A DNA stretch of 64,000 nucleotides from Reticulitermes lucifugus (Eukaryota; Arthropoda; Insecta; Blattodea; Rhinotermitidae): the NCBI GenBank assembly GCA_026260175.1, contig JAKCWW010000429.1, positions 48,623 through 112,622 of the forward strand. Reading direction: 5' to 3'. This document shows positions 45,671 through 57,515 of this stretch, piece after piece. Below the pieces are notes generated by a model that was not told where the DNA came from, did no database searches, and was given only the letters and a program-made list of their open reading frames with translations. Each line of letters begins with the position of its first letter. Within the stretch, counting starts at the first letter, position 1. The position numbers and the translations under genes are program-made.

Positions 45671-48003
45671 CCGACTGATCAGCTGGACCACTGTCTGCTC
45701 TCGTTCATGTCGTCGTCATGTAGTTGGTTAGCTGAGTACACTCGTGTTCATCGTAGTATGCATTTTCCCATTTCGAAATTAAAACTTTACACCTAATAGT
45801 CGTTCCCAACGGTAAAGCGCCTGGAGGCACTCGATCGAGTGTTGATCCCAGTGGCGGCTGTTGCAAGATGGTTCTCATGCCGTTCAGCCCTTGTAGTTAC
45901 GTAGCTCGGGACTCTGGCCGTCCTAAGTGATGGTCTGCATGCTGGGTTTCGTCTGGCCTCCCTTCATGCATGCAACGGATTATTTTCGGGAAATACATGA
46001 TTGGGAGTGTGTTAGGTATGATATTCAGTACGACTTTATTCCTTCATGTGCATTAATCTCTGGAAAACAATTTTCTCTTCAGTTCGAGTTGTCTTGCGCT
46101 CTATATAAGTATAAATGTACAAGAGTCATGTTACTGTAAACAACTGAATTATGCCTCTCCCAGTTCTTTCGTTTCTTCTTTTTCTTCCTTTGCGTGTTAT
46201 TCTTCTGTCTTCTTCTTCTTCTTCTTCGAATTTATATTGCTGTGAAGAGAAAAGTCTCTTGTGCCTACCTTTCCCTGTAGCCAAGTCGTGAAACCCGGGA
46301 TCTGCGTCTAGTTACATCTGTTATCCTTACGTAACCGTGATGCAAAGCTTTTACTGATACTTATTTCCTCTCTTCGGGATTGAATATTTTATTAAAGTTT
46401 CAAATGGAAAGAATCTTTTCTCGTTTACTGCAGAAAGCAGATATAAATTTGTTCCTGTTGTAATCTGTTTGAGAAACTTATTGAAATTTAAGAAAGGGAC
46501 AGACACACACAATGGAATTCATTTGTAGAGATACTGAATGCAGGGATTGCGTCTAAAATATTACTGTAGTTTCGTTCCCTCGTCCCATAAAGGCCGGTTA
46601 TGTTTCTTCATCACTGTTATCTGCAAAAACGTTACAGTGGGGCGTTAGTCGTTGAATGTAGACGATAAATGAAACGAAGCTGTCATTGTTTTAGTTTCAC
46701 GATCTTAGGAACAGGCATATGATCAGCTTGAAGTTCCAGCCATCTTACCGCACTTCCGTGACGTTCTGTACCTGTTGGCGGTGGGCGGTGGAGGGGAGAG
46801 AAGGTTTGTGTGCGTGAATCGAAAGAAAGGGAAGGAAGTAGATAAGGTAAAGAGGGAGAGAAAGAAGTAATGTAATTAAAGAAAGAAAAATAAGTTGAGC
46901 AATTTTATTACTTTGATGCAAGTTTTATATATGGCGTTACGCGGCTGTGCCCTGTTCGACCTGGAAATATGATTGAAAAGAAAGGAATTGCCTCGCTGCA
47001 AAGTGACGGGTAACGTCGTTAATGATGCAGGCAATCCCTCGTGGTGTACCTGCTGTCTTGTTTTCATTAGTGTGGGTGTGGCCCTTTGAACTTTTCTCAA
47101 TAAGCCAGACTGTCTTGAACATATTCTGTGTCCTGAGCATTCTGCGTACGGTGCTGTCTGCTAACAAAGGGAATACATTAACCACCTTATTCTCATGGCA
47201 GCGTCGTACGTGCGTACTTTGTATTCCGCTTTCCTCTCGAGAAAGAAACTCTTTATATCTTAAGGAAAATATTTCCTACACGTAATACACCCTTAATTTG
47301 TTTCGAAATTACGTCAGTATTTTTGTTGTTATGCTAATTACATATTTTCATAAATTTGGATTTTAATAAGTTTAATCGGAATTTGAAGGACATGCTTATC
47401 GTAAATCGTTTGAATTTGTCTTTCCCGAAGTGCCAGCTTGTCTTCGGAGTGTTTTATTTGCAGTGTGTTGGTCATGGGGTTTAGATTTCTTTATACGATC
47501 ACGATACAGTGGATTATGGCTGCATTATTGCAAAATGTGGAGTAGCGACATGCACGAAACTAATGAATGTTTTAATAGTTCTCTGGCCACAGTTTGAACT
47601 TCATCATGCAATTAAAATTTTTCTGTTTGTAGTACCGTATTTATGTTTGGAAATGATTACTGATCTAAATAATATTGTGCGTCCGTAATATCGTTAAAAC
47701 GGTAAAAATCGAAGTTAAAAAAGGTTGTTGCTTTTCGAAATTGTAACCATAGTTTGAGCAGTCATTAGCACATCGCCGTTAACTTGCACTTACAGCCTGT
47801 GCTAGGTGTCTGGCCCTGTTTAGAATTGTTGTGCTTCTGCCGTGTCTCATTCAGCTCTGAATGGGATGTGAAATGCCTGTTACATATTCATATGCTATTC
47901 GGTATTTCTTAAAAAAATAAAGCTCACGCTGTCATGTCCATGTGAGGGTTTGTGTGTATGCACTCTTTACTAATTTTCGAAGCTTATGCTCAGTTATGAT
48001 GCA
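45671..48003. other. 2.3-kb unannotated stretch
   Basis: Holds a (CTT)n microsatellite at 46209-46227 and nothing else recognised. A tRNA-like stretch at about 45812-45855 is discussed among rejected items. Confidence 0.4.
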
Positions 48004-48244
48004 TTTTTTATGGCGCAACAGCTCGTATTGGGCCAGGATTTCACGATCACACTCAGTGAGACACATCACACTCAGTATGACTCCTCTGGACGAGTGATCA
48101 GCCCGACGCAGAGACCTGTACCTGACAACACACAACACTCACAAGAGATAGACACCCATGCCCCCAGTGGAATTCGAACCCGCAATCCCAGCAAGCATGA
48201 GGCTGCAGACCCACGCGTTAGACGACGCGGCCACCGGGATCGGC
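48004..48244 (-). mobile_element. tRNA-derived SINE, family B, copy 2
   Basis: On the reverse strand the head GCCGATCCCGGTGGCCGCGT then CGTCTAACGCGTGGG carries the A box, with B box GGGTTCGAATTCC near 48176. The body has GGTGTCTATCTCTTGTGAG, TGTTGTGTGTTGTCAGG and CACTCGTCCAGAGGAG, and ends in TTGCGCCATAAAAAAT. Direct repeats CAGTTATGATGCAT (47991-48004) and CAGTTTTGATGTGT (48244-48257), 11 of 14 equal, fit an old target duplication. The forward frame 47986-48252 is a read-through artefact. Confidence 0.85.
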
Positions 48245-49206
48245 AGTTTTGATGTGTAGGCCCATGTAATTTGAAGCCTTTGAATCAATCGCGATTTTTA
48301 ATTTCATTCCACGAACAATATCAATACGTTAGCCATATAGACTTAAAAAATGGGAGCAACACTAGCGCCGGTTGTGAAGTGTGGGATTAAAATGGATGTT
48401 TCAAAAGTGTGCAACTTTCATTGTGTAAAATGCAAAACAGCGCATTTTGTTTGCAAATTTGGTAAGACATCTGAAATTGAATCCGTACAATTGTAGGTTA
48501 CAACATGTAAGTAAGTTTAATACCTTGTACGAACATCGCGAAAACTTGAACGTTGTGTGGCAATATTGAGCCAGTAGAATTAAGTAAGAGATGTAATTTT
48601 GCGCATAGTTTATTGTTTCACGTTATTTTGGTTTTAGTGCATTCAAATTAACTGTTTTACTCTCGACTCCTAAGTTGCCGAACGACACGTATTAGTCCTA
48701 TATAGGCACTCTATGGTCGAATGTAATGAATAATGAACACGAATGAGTAGGAGGATGTGGGTGTGACGTATTTGAAGGTACGGTCCTTGTATATCGACAT
48801 AGCGAGAGCATCTGATTTACTGGATTCATAGCCCTTTAACCCTTTGAATATACCACGTTTAAAGTTTCGCTTCCTGTTTCACAGAGAACACCGTGTGCTT
48901 TCATTATAAACACCATTCGATGAGTGTTGTGTAGACAAATAATTGCTGTTTTATGTGTTATAAGAATCATATGGAACACATAGCTACACTGTGTGACAAA
49001 ACGCAGAGTGTTCCGTGCGGAACGTGGCGGTATACATATGGTAACCATTAGGCTTTAAATGATTGATGAAACATTATTATTATTTGAGATGTTACGGCAG
49101 AAATTTTAGAAATGTTTAGGGGTGTTCAGCTTGTACCTAAGGTGCTAAAAGTTTTATTTTATGTGAATATAACGCGGTTAAATGGAGATTAAAAATCTCG
49201 TAATTT
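48245..49206. other. unannotated stretch
   Basis: No recognised gene or repeat. Confidence 0.4.
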
Positions 49207-49560
49207 TAATAAAACCAATATTTTTCCGTCAAACACACCTGTATATTAGAAGTCAGGAAATAAGCTACATGTTTCGGCTTATGTTTAAGCCATTGTCAGG
49301 ATATTTATAGAAATTAAAAAGATAAAATTTTACAGCTGTAATTATTAATGTTGAAATTGAGATATCTAACTTGTTAAAATTTTACAACTGCAATTATTAA
49401 CATTCAAGTTGAGATCTCAAACGTATCCATTTTGATGAAAATAAATATTAGCATTACAGTTATATAAATTTCTCTTTAACTTCTTCAGATTGATGAATGT
49501 AATCTTGACTATATGTAGTTGTGTTTGACGGATAAGTATTTGTTTTATTATATTACAGCA
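49207..49560 (-). mobile_element. unclassified element with inverted ends and hairpin motif
   Basis: Left end: ATAAAACCAATATTTTTCCG then TCAAACACACCTGTAT. The right end (49510-49553) is an approximate complement containing TATGTAGTTGTGTTTGACGG, giving about 40-bp inverted ends. Inside, read on the reverse strand at 49300-49263, is CCTGACAATGGCTTAAACAT then AAGCCGAAACATGTAGCT. A direct near-duplication of a TTACARCTGYAATTATTAAY block occurs at 49331-49351 and 49380-49400. The same motif, followed by GTGTTTGACG, appears at 57929-58000, so this is a family. No coding frame; class unknown. Confidence 0.6.
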
Positions 49561-49836
49561 CAAGGGGATGAATCACTTCAAAGTTACACTTAATTGTAGT
49601 AGTATCTGCTATATTACTGTTGATGGTAATATAATGATCAGTTATAATTAGTAAGTTGCTACTAATATCAACTTATTAATTGTGATATATAATAAAGTAC
49701 TAAAATTGTAAGAATTTCAACTACATGTTAATTGCATTATAATATTTTATAAGAATTTAAAATATGTTGTATAAGATGGCTATGTTGTGTTGATATGCTG
49801 ATATGAGATACAGCGGTAATAATGACATCTATACAG
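49561..49836. other. unannotated AT-rich stretch
   Basis: Very AT-rich, no recognised feature. Confidence 0.4.
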
Positions 49837-50095
49837 TTTTTTTGTGGTGCAACAGCGCAAATCGGACCTAGGCTGCCTCGTTGTTAGGCTTCTAGACCAC
49901 ACACAATTAGACACATACACCCGGTAGGACTCTTCTGAACAAGTGATCAGCTCGTGGCAGAGGCCGCTACCTACACAACACACAACAAACACAAGAGACG
50001 AACATTCATGCCCTAAGCGGGATTTGAACCCGCGATCCTAGCAGTCAAGTGGCTTCGGACCTACACCGTAGACCGCATGCCCACCGGGATCGGCC
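49837..50095 (-). mobile_element. tRNA-derived SINE, family B, copy 3
   Basis: Reverse-strand head GGCCGATCCCGGTGGGCATG then CGGTCTACGGTGTAGG. B box GGGTTCAAATCCC near 50023. The body continues GCATGAATGTTCGTCTCTTG and ends at the plus-strand T run 49837-49843 (its poly(A)). CATCTATACAGT before and CGTCTATATTGT after may be the worn target duplication. Most diverged of the three copies. Confidence 0.82.
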
Positions 50096-51225
50096 GTCTA
50101 TATTGTTGCTGTCCTGATATTCGTTTGAAGAGACAGAAAAGACGTCAATCATGAAGGAGAGGATAGCCGGTAGTCTGCTGAGGTTCGAACCGGATAGACC
50201 CACCTGCCGAATGTAAGTTTAGTAACTGTTTTCTTTAATATGGCGGAAACATTTCAGGGGCTGTAGGCGTTATAAGTTCTCAAGACGGTTTTAACAAATT
50301 GGCTTCGAAGTTGGACATTTTCAACGCTTTCGTCGAGAGAATTTCACGCTACTGTTGTATGAAGGCTGTCTTGCCTGAAAGATAAGCAGCTACATTATGA
50401 ACACGCTTCGACCTATGCAGCAAACCGTCACATGTGTTCCAATTACGTGTGACTTAAGTGGAAATATTTGATGCCTGATGAAATGGAGTTCGATTCACGG
50501 AAGCGAGTTTGGTGGAAACGCATTTAATAAATGTGAAAGTGGCAGAAGGTAAGGCTGCTTGTGCTTTGAACGGAGACGATGTGCCCATTAGAAATCGAAT
50601 AGTGACTGAATCAGTGACAGGAGGGGAAGTGCAAATGCCGTTAGTGTCGTTCTGCATTCCAGTATATGAAAGAACGTCACTCATTCGTGTATCCGTACCT
50701 CCCACAACTAGACTGGAATTACTGGGAAACATAATTAAGCGAAAAAGCCAATTCGTGTCTGTTATCATTGACCTGATACGACTCCTGTACTAGTCTGTGG
50801 TTCACAGGTTCGCGTGTGTGAGCAACCCGCCTCCCTTCGACGGTAGTTCATCCAGTAATTCAGTTATGAATGATTTGTCCTCGTCTCTTCTTAGTCAAAC
50901 GAGTTGTGAGGTGTACCCCAATTTGGAGTAGGCCATACACACATTTTACAAATACATTGTTTGTGAGGTTGCCTTGGTGTTCATATCAGGCACAGAGCAC
51001 ACTACCTTTGGCTCAGAAATTGTATGCGTGCAGTTCGTTATATATTAACCAAATCAAAAATGTTTTAAATGAAACATTTACGTAGTATCTGCGAGTTCTA
51101 CGATATGGGCCTTGGTAAAATTCTGAAATGAAATATTACAATATTGCTGGCCTTGCAAAGATTTTAATTTTTGTTTTTAGGCGCGATCCCAAAATTGTGA
51201 AAAGCGACTGTTACCTTTGTCATGT
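50096..51225. other. unannotated stretch
   Basis: Frames of 94 and 104 codons lie opposite each other at 50454-50793. This is somewhat unusual, but neither has a recognised domain. Confidence 0.4.
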
Positions 51226-51252
51226 CTGCCTGCCTGCCTGCCTGCCTGTCTG
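51226..51252. repeat. (TGCC)n microsatellite
   Basis: About five TGCC units ending in TGTC, just upstream of the unclassified repeat at 51300. Confidence 0.85.
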
Positions 51253-51299
51253 TCCATCCGCATGGAACAATTCGGCTACCACTGGACGTATTTTCACGA

Positions 51300-51710
51300 G
51301 ATTTGATATCTGAGCATTTTTCGAAAATCTGTCGAGAAGATTCAAGTTTCATTAAAATCTGACAAGAATAACTGGTACTTTACATTAATACTTTTGTACA
51401 TTTATGATATCTCGCTCAATTCTTCTTAGAATGCGAAATGTTTCAGACAAAAATTGTAGAGAAAATCACTACACAAATTTTATGTTCAATAATTTGTTTT
51501 TCCAAAAATCGTCTCGTTTATGAGATAATGTGGAAAAATATGGTAGAGCCAGAAAGGCCACAGATGACAGTGTAATACGGCGCATGCGCTTTGCATTCTG
51601 GATAACTAAGGCTGCAGAGACACACTCAGAATATGTAATACTGCTTTTTCACGGCAACAATGGTTACGCGAACGCGCCTCAATGTTACGTTATACGTACA
51701 TGGCCTATCT
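51300..51710. repeat. unclassified dispersed repeat H, copy 1
   Basis: Collinear with 57105-57515 in the same orientation over about 410 bp. Shared blocks include GAAATGTTTCAGACAAAAA, GTTTATGAGATAATGTG, ATATGGTAGAGCCA, AATACGGCGCATGCGC and CTCAATGTTACGTTATACGT. Most bases agree by eye. No coding frame is conserved between copies, so it is a non-coding mobile element or an old segmental duplication of one. Confidence 0.85.
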
Positions 51711-54700
51711 TATTATTTTTATGTGATTCTGTGTAATTGTGCACGTTACTGCGTCAGGAAGACAGTAGAAATGGCCCTATATTAGTACCCATGAAACTGC
51801 AAAAGTCTATCACCTTATCACGTTGTTTGATACGAAGTTTCGGAATCTAATCCTGTTACAAATTCAGGGTTACGCTTCTTCCCTAATACAGAGGCCGTGG
51901 GAAGAACGAAGCGAGGCGAACCCCATTCGCTGATTAAAATTACGTTCGATCAGGCATAGAAATGCTTTCAATTTACTTAATTAAGCACGCGATGCTATGC
52001 TGCTGGTTATTACAACCATTCAGCTTTCCTTCATTCTTCGCCATTCTTCATTTAATGTTTTTACTCGTCTATATGTATCGTATTCTTCTCGTTGATAACT
52101 TCATATCCATGTGGATGTTTTATTTTTTACCTTCTGAGAGGTATCATTTTTCACGAAGAAAATCAGTCATATCTAAGCGTGTAACTGTGTTTTGGAACGT
52201 GACTTTTCTGAAATTTTGTGTGGTCCACTTATTCGTTTTAAACAACTCGACCCTTACTTGACGGATTCTAATTACATTTTTTAGCCTGGGGGGGGGGACT
52301 ATTTTTGAACTATATCAGTCCATATATATTGTTAAAAGACAACGATGGAAGTTGCCATGTCGCCTGGATATGCGTTCTTTTCTGAGAGTGCCTAAGATTA
52401 TAACTCACAGTGTGGAAGGACGCATATTTCATGTCGAAATTAGTTATGCTTATTTAGTTGAAGTTTTATGTGTTGGTTGTGCAAGAAAAAATTGTCTGTC
52501 GCGAGAGCGGACACATTTGACCACTGTCGCCACGTCGGGTGTCTGTAACCGCATTTCCTGGGGCCACCACTTAACTGTGACCCTAGTGTTAGGTCAACTA
52601 ACGCGACCTCTAATCCTGCCTTAAATTGTACACTGCGTCCGCTGGATCCCGGTAGAGCCCTTCTAGTAGACGACACGTCCAAGGTACGAGTTACAGCGTT
52701 CGGTCTGGTATGGATTTCTTGATGAACCTCATCTGGCATCTGCTTGAGGAGATCCTGCCTTCTGTGGTAGATGTCACCTGATTAGCTTCCACCTTAGTTT
52801 CATCCTCTGGTTTTACTCTTTGGGCAAACGACCTTCTACTGCACTGGTGCTGTTTAGTTACCAAGTCTCTGGACCGTGGCTATTTATGTTGTTATAATTA
52901 GCCGAGAGCTTTATTACTGCGTTATAATTACATATGTTTAATACATGAACAGGAATGCTCCGCGGATTGCTTTCAGTTGATCTAATTCTTTTCCCCCGTT
53001 GCCTTCGTGGTGTCAACTTAAAAAAACACCCTATAACTACAGAATGGAATATCGGCGACCCCGGTTCAGTACCACTTGCCTGTAACGCAAGTATCCGTAC
53101 AATGCGAGTAATTAACAGTGGCATTTTGTTAGCACCTTTTTTTATTAATCTGCCTGTTCATCTAGATATTTTGTAGCACTTCAGTTCCGTTGTCTTACCA
53201 ACTGCAAGCTAGTGTGGTGGCCTTACTACTACCAGCAAAGATTCCTCCAGTCCTTCCTGTATGTATAACTAATTAACGCTTAGAAAACAGACCGCTTTTC
53301 TAGTTCGGTCAATAAGGTTTTTGCTGGCGTAACTAATACTTTCGCTAGGCACAGTGCCATTACTGAGTCTGTCAAATTTAATTTTCTCGCGTACTTGTAA
53401 GTTGACTGCTAACCACAGTGGGTGCGCGGACTGAGGCCTTGTATTGCATTCTGTTCGAACAATGTTGTCAGGGGATCAGATCCTACTTGGTGTAGGGAAG
53501 TATGGCTGTGTTCTTTCTGTCTGTTTTCCGATATAGGTAAAGGCCTTGCGACGGTCCGATCTCTCATCCGAGGAGTCCTATCAAATGTCTGCAGAGAAGA
53601 CTAATAAACCAAGAAAACATGAGGTCCGGGTCTGCATTGTCTTGTAATGTCCTACAGAGAGATGGACGGTGAACTGACTGCCCTTTCTTTACACGAGATC
53701 TAAATTGAATTTGTTTTTATTCCTGAAGACTGTTCTGTGCACAGAAAAATAACCCAATACTCGAATATAAAACATATCTCTGGTTAGGCTCTACAGCTGT
53801 TATCTGAAAACTTTGTTGATATGGTAAACAACAAAACGACAGGAAGCGTAATTTGTGACTCTGTACGGTGTGTAGAACGATTGCTTTTCAGCTTGTGTTT
53901 TGTATCTGCAATGTGTGAACAACATAGCCAGGCGATATCCAGAAGTGCAAAGAAGTAATTTGAAACATATGTATGCTCCATTTTGTTGCAGCTTTAAGGC
54001 CTAAGCGTCTTACCGATTCATATGAAAAGCGTACAGGCAGCTAACAGCGAGAATTAAGTTAGATTTTCGGCCATCCGAAGGATGCCTCGGATATTGAGTT
54101 TTGACTGGCTGACGTCAGTGCCTTGCTGTACTCTATTTCGACCGTGCAAATTTTCAGGCTGTCACTGTGGAGCTTGCTCGGTCGATGGTCTTTGAGTTTT
54201 TACACCCGTCTTTTTTACGGAACCATCCTGTAAGAAGTCGAGTTTCATCTGTGTTTTGACGAGCCGAGATACTGACCGGCTACAGTACGGCTGGAATTAG
54301 ATTCCTCTCGGCAAGAGTATTATTTCCTTACTATGTTAAAGAGCAACTTTTTGATCAGAGCAGCCGCATTTCTAGCTGTCACTTTAGGCCATTTTCCTTT
54401 CATGAGTAAAACGTCTAGTTCAAGAGCTGAAGATTGTTACAGGTTGTCTCGTGAAGCCGGGAATGCGTATCGTTAGGTAAGTTTATGATAGTGTTCAGAT
54501 TGTAGGTGAAGCCTGAGTTGCAACAGGCCACGATGTTGTCTTACTTTCGTCGGTCCCTTATCACTTGAAGTTGCATTTTATTCGCATTTTACACAGTTTC
54601 CATTCAGCTAATACTTTAGTTCTGAGAAACCGTACACAGTGTGGTAGGGATTAGGAATTAATTTGTTAATTCGCAGTGAACTCAGTGTTGGCAGGTTAAT

Positions 54701-54838
54701 GCATTTGCGTGCTTGCGGACAACGCAAGTGATACTTGAGTTTCCTATCCGACTTTTCTTCTCTTATTTAATTAATGATGTATTTTCAGTTTAACTGGTGT
54801 TGTGGAAGTCGAACTGCGTGATGTGTTTTTTTTCCGGC
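51711..54838. other. 3.1-kb unannotated stretch
   Basis: No recognised gene. Frames at 51962-52261 and 52352-52739 (99 codons at most, both strands) have no known domain. A G10 run lies at 52288-52297. Confidence 0.4.
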
Positions 54839-55055
54839 TTCAATTTACTTTGTCGTGCGGTAGGGTGTTCTGTGAGCGATGAATTGTAAAGGCTGTGCAA
54901 GAACGCGTTCGACCTTTGCTTATTGTTAGGTACAATCCGAGCATTTGCTTTGGCGACTTAGGAAAGCTATCATGATATTCTATCTGTGATACGAGTTTTA
55001 AACCCGTAGCCTCCCGAATACGGGGCTGAGGCACTAACGAACTCGAGCACGACGT
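54839..55055 (-). mobile_element. tRNA-derived SINE, family E (widespread arthropod type)
   Basis: On the reverse strand: TTAGTGCCTCAGCCCCGTAT, then TTCGGGAGGCTACGGGTTTA with AAACTCG (a decayed B box, near 54997-55010), AGCTTTCCTAAGTCGCCAAA, then GCAAATGCTCGGATTGTACC. The last phrase matches the GGCAAATGCYGGGATGGTACC body of a SINE type common in arthropods, and the 3' end resembles that type's GCGACGTAAAGCAAAT. Old and diverged. The forward frame 55076-55519 overlaps the flank only. Confidence 0.65.
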
Positions 55056-55424
55056 TAGTTAATTCTTTTTACTACATGATACTTTTCATGCCTTTTTTTT
55101 GTTTTATGCATACGGGTGCCGCAAATATTGACTGTATAATATTGTATTTCCTTCGCTTGCATGTTCCATTTCAAATATTTGCGGATATACCGGCTAGTCG
55201 GGTGGTGGCTGGGATGGTAACAGAAGCTGCTTGCTGTTCCACTAGTGTGCCTGCAGGCCAAAGCTTTCATATAAATTTTATGACTGTTTTATGCACATTT
55301 TCTCGTAATTGGATATACATTTTGCTGATTTCTGAGCAAGCAGTTAATAATGCGTGTAGTGTGACATTACAAATTCGATTGCTTTGTGTCTGTTATGTGT
55401 GTCCCGAAAGAAAAGGAACATGTA
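55056..55424. other. unannotated stretch
   Basis: Part of a chance forward frame that runs on into the minisatellite; no domain seen. Confidence 0.4.
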
Positions 55425-55671
55425 ACGTTTTAAAACAACTTTACGCAGTTTTCCTCCACTTGCCACGTTTTAAAACAACTTTACGCAGTTTTCCTCCACT
55501 TACCACTTTTAAAACATAACTTTATGCAGTTTTCCTCCACTTACCACGTATTAAAACATAACTTTATGCAGTTTTCTTCCGCTTACCACGTTTTAAAACA
55601 TAACTTTATGCAGTTTTCCTCCACTTACCACGTTTTAAAACATAACGTTATGCAGTTTTCCTCCACTTACC
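55425..55671. repeat. minisatellite, six units of 40-42 bp
   Basis: Units start at 55425, 55465, 55505, 55546, 55588 and 55630. Each has ACGTTTTAAAACA, then ACTTTA[CT]GCAGTTTTCC and TCCACTTACC. The first two units lack an AT present in the later four (AAAACAAC against AAAACATAAC), so the array grew in at least two steps. Not CRISPR: units abut without unique spacers. Confidence 0.95.
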
Positions 55672-56899
55672 AAAGCTAAGCGACAGAGAGGAATTTTATC
55701 TTTACTTTTCATCTTCTCGCAGTTTTTATATTACTGTAATTACTGAGAACGGTTGTCATGTAGTCTAGCAACTTTAACGACCTTTACTGCTACCAGGATA
55801 TCCTGAAATTACTCTGAATATACGGCAAAGGATAGGGACTTTGCCGTGAAACGTGAGAAAGACTGTAATTAGTGCAGATTGGTGAGCGGCTAATGAATAA
55901 TAATGTGTTCCTGGCAGCAGGTAAGCTGTGACGTCACCTCATCACGTCGGGGTGAGATTTTCATCGCTAATGAATTTTTGTTGCTATTGAGTTGATTCAT
56001 GGTGTTGAGGGAGATCAAGGCAGAGCCAGAGGGGGAGATCGTCTGCTGAGCAGTACCGCGAACTTTAAACAAATCTACTGGAAATTTGAATTTTAGAGCA
56101 GTCTAATCAATTGCGTCGTTGTATTCCAGTCAGGTGTAGCGTTCGTGTGGGCCCATCTGAATGCCAGTGACGTAGCCGAGCACCTTAATGACGTCTTTCA
56201 TTTGGGGAAGGGATGCTGGAGAGTGTGAATGAAGTGCATGTGTTAGAATATCAGCACAGTGAACACATAACCACTTTGTGAAATGCTTCCTTCCCTTGTC
56301 TGCCTTGTTATCACCGAATTCGCGTAGAATGACTGAGTAAGATCACGAAAACAGGAACATTGTCGATGTTATAACGGAATTCTAACCTTAGTCTGAATAA
56401 ATTCATACTCCTTATCTCTACTACCCTTCTCTGTGGAGTATTAATATATTACGTCACCGTTGTGTTTCCAGACTGTGAAAGATCCTTACAGGATCGTACT
56501 GTCGCTTTCTGAATACGGAGTTTCTACAGAAACTAAAAATGCAGAGGCAGAAAATCTGCACAAAAAACTTTCTCGAAATTCAAATGAGCACTGCAGTCGA
56601 TACAATGCAGACCTAGTTTTGTGTGTTTTGATTTTGCGTACATAAATTTCCAGAAAGCTAATTTTGTGCTACGAGTAATTGCATTTAAATGTAGCTAGTT
56701 GTTACAGATGTGTAGTGTGCTGAAGCTCGCCTGAACGTGCACGGAAGTGCAAACAAGGACTCTTCTCCGATTTTATAAGGTGTATAATGATGTGTTTTTC
56801 TTTTTAACAGGTATACTGCATCTGCTGTTTTTTATAACTAAGAGCGTAGTAGCAGAGTCTGTTGGTTCATCACTGTTAATAACAAAACCCATTATCAGA
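55672..56899. other. unannotated stretch
   Basis: No recognised gene or repeat. Confidence 0.4.
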
Positions 56900-57075
56900 A
56901 TCGTGTCTGAGCCAGTTCCATCAATCACCCCCCCCCCTACAGGCTACCTCCCTAAGCTTCATCTTAATCCATCCCATTTAAATCTCAATGTTGAAATGGG
57001 CGTTCCCCAAGAGGTTTTTCCACAGAAACTATGTATGCGTTCCTTGGCCTGCTCATCGTCGACTTCCTGGGTTCA
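56900..57075 (-). mobile_element. retrotransposon ORF fragment, reverse strand
   Basis: The reverse translation from about 57055 gives RPRNAYIVSVEKPLGERPFQ, aligning with RNAYRVLVGKPEGKRPLGRP of the retrotransposon family, followed by a degraded DNIKMDLREVG-like part (ATGGGATGGATTAAGATG) to about 56950. The forward frame 56747-57109 (120 codons) is the antisense shadow of this relic. A C10 run sits at 56928-56937. Confidence 0.55.
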
Positions 57076-57104
57076 ACACCCTACAGCGTTCGGTCACCTG
57101 CGTA

Positions 57105-57515
57105 TATAACAAAGTTTTTTCAAAACTCTTTCGGAAAAATTCAAGTTTCCTTAAAATCTGCCAAGAGTAATGGGTACGTTACGTGAAGGCCTATGTGCAT
57201 TTATGATAATATCTCCATGAATTCGTCTTAGAATGAGAAATGTTTCAGACAAAAAATGTAGAGAAGCCAAAACACACATTTTATGTTCAATACATTTTTT
57301 TCGAAAATCGTGCAGTTTATGAGATAATGTGAACAAATATGGTAGAGCCATGCAGGCCTCAGATGACAATATAATACGGCGCATGCGCGTTGCATGCTGG
57401 ATAACTAAGACTACAGACACACACTCAGAATATGTAATACTTGTTGCTTTTCAATGGCTATAGTGGTTACACGAAACGCCTCAATGTTACGTTATACGTA
57501 CATTGCCTGTCGTGT
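57105..57515. repeat. unclassified dispersed repeat H, copy 2
   Basis: Direct-orientation partner of 51300-51710, about 5.8 kb away, with the same block order and the same GCGCATGCGC palindrome (57379-57388; 51580-51589 in copy 1). Copy-specific small indels show independent decay. Confidence 0.85.

Noticed and set aside
45812-45855. tRNA-like stretch (ACGGTAAAGCGCCTGG ... GTTGATCCCAG)
   Set aside because: A- and B-box-like, but no cloverleaf, no second copy in the window and no SINE body recognised.
50454-50793. Opposed frames of 94 and 104 codons
   Set aside because: Suggestive of a coding remnant, but no domain in either, and no third-position or splice evidence visible by eye.
55076-55519. 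Forward-strand frame of 147 codons
   Set aside because: Its C-terminus is translated minisatellite and its N-terminus is unrelated low-complexity sequence; no domain.
55425-55671. CRISPR-like regular repeat array
   Set aside because: Units are directly adjacent, with no unique spacers, and the DNA is eukaryotic; it is a minisatellite.
56747-57109. Forward-strand frame of 120 codons
   Set aside because: Antisense shadow of a reverse-strand retrotransposon fragment (RNAYIVSVEKPLGERPF).
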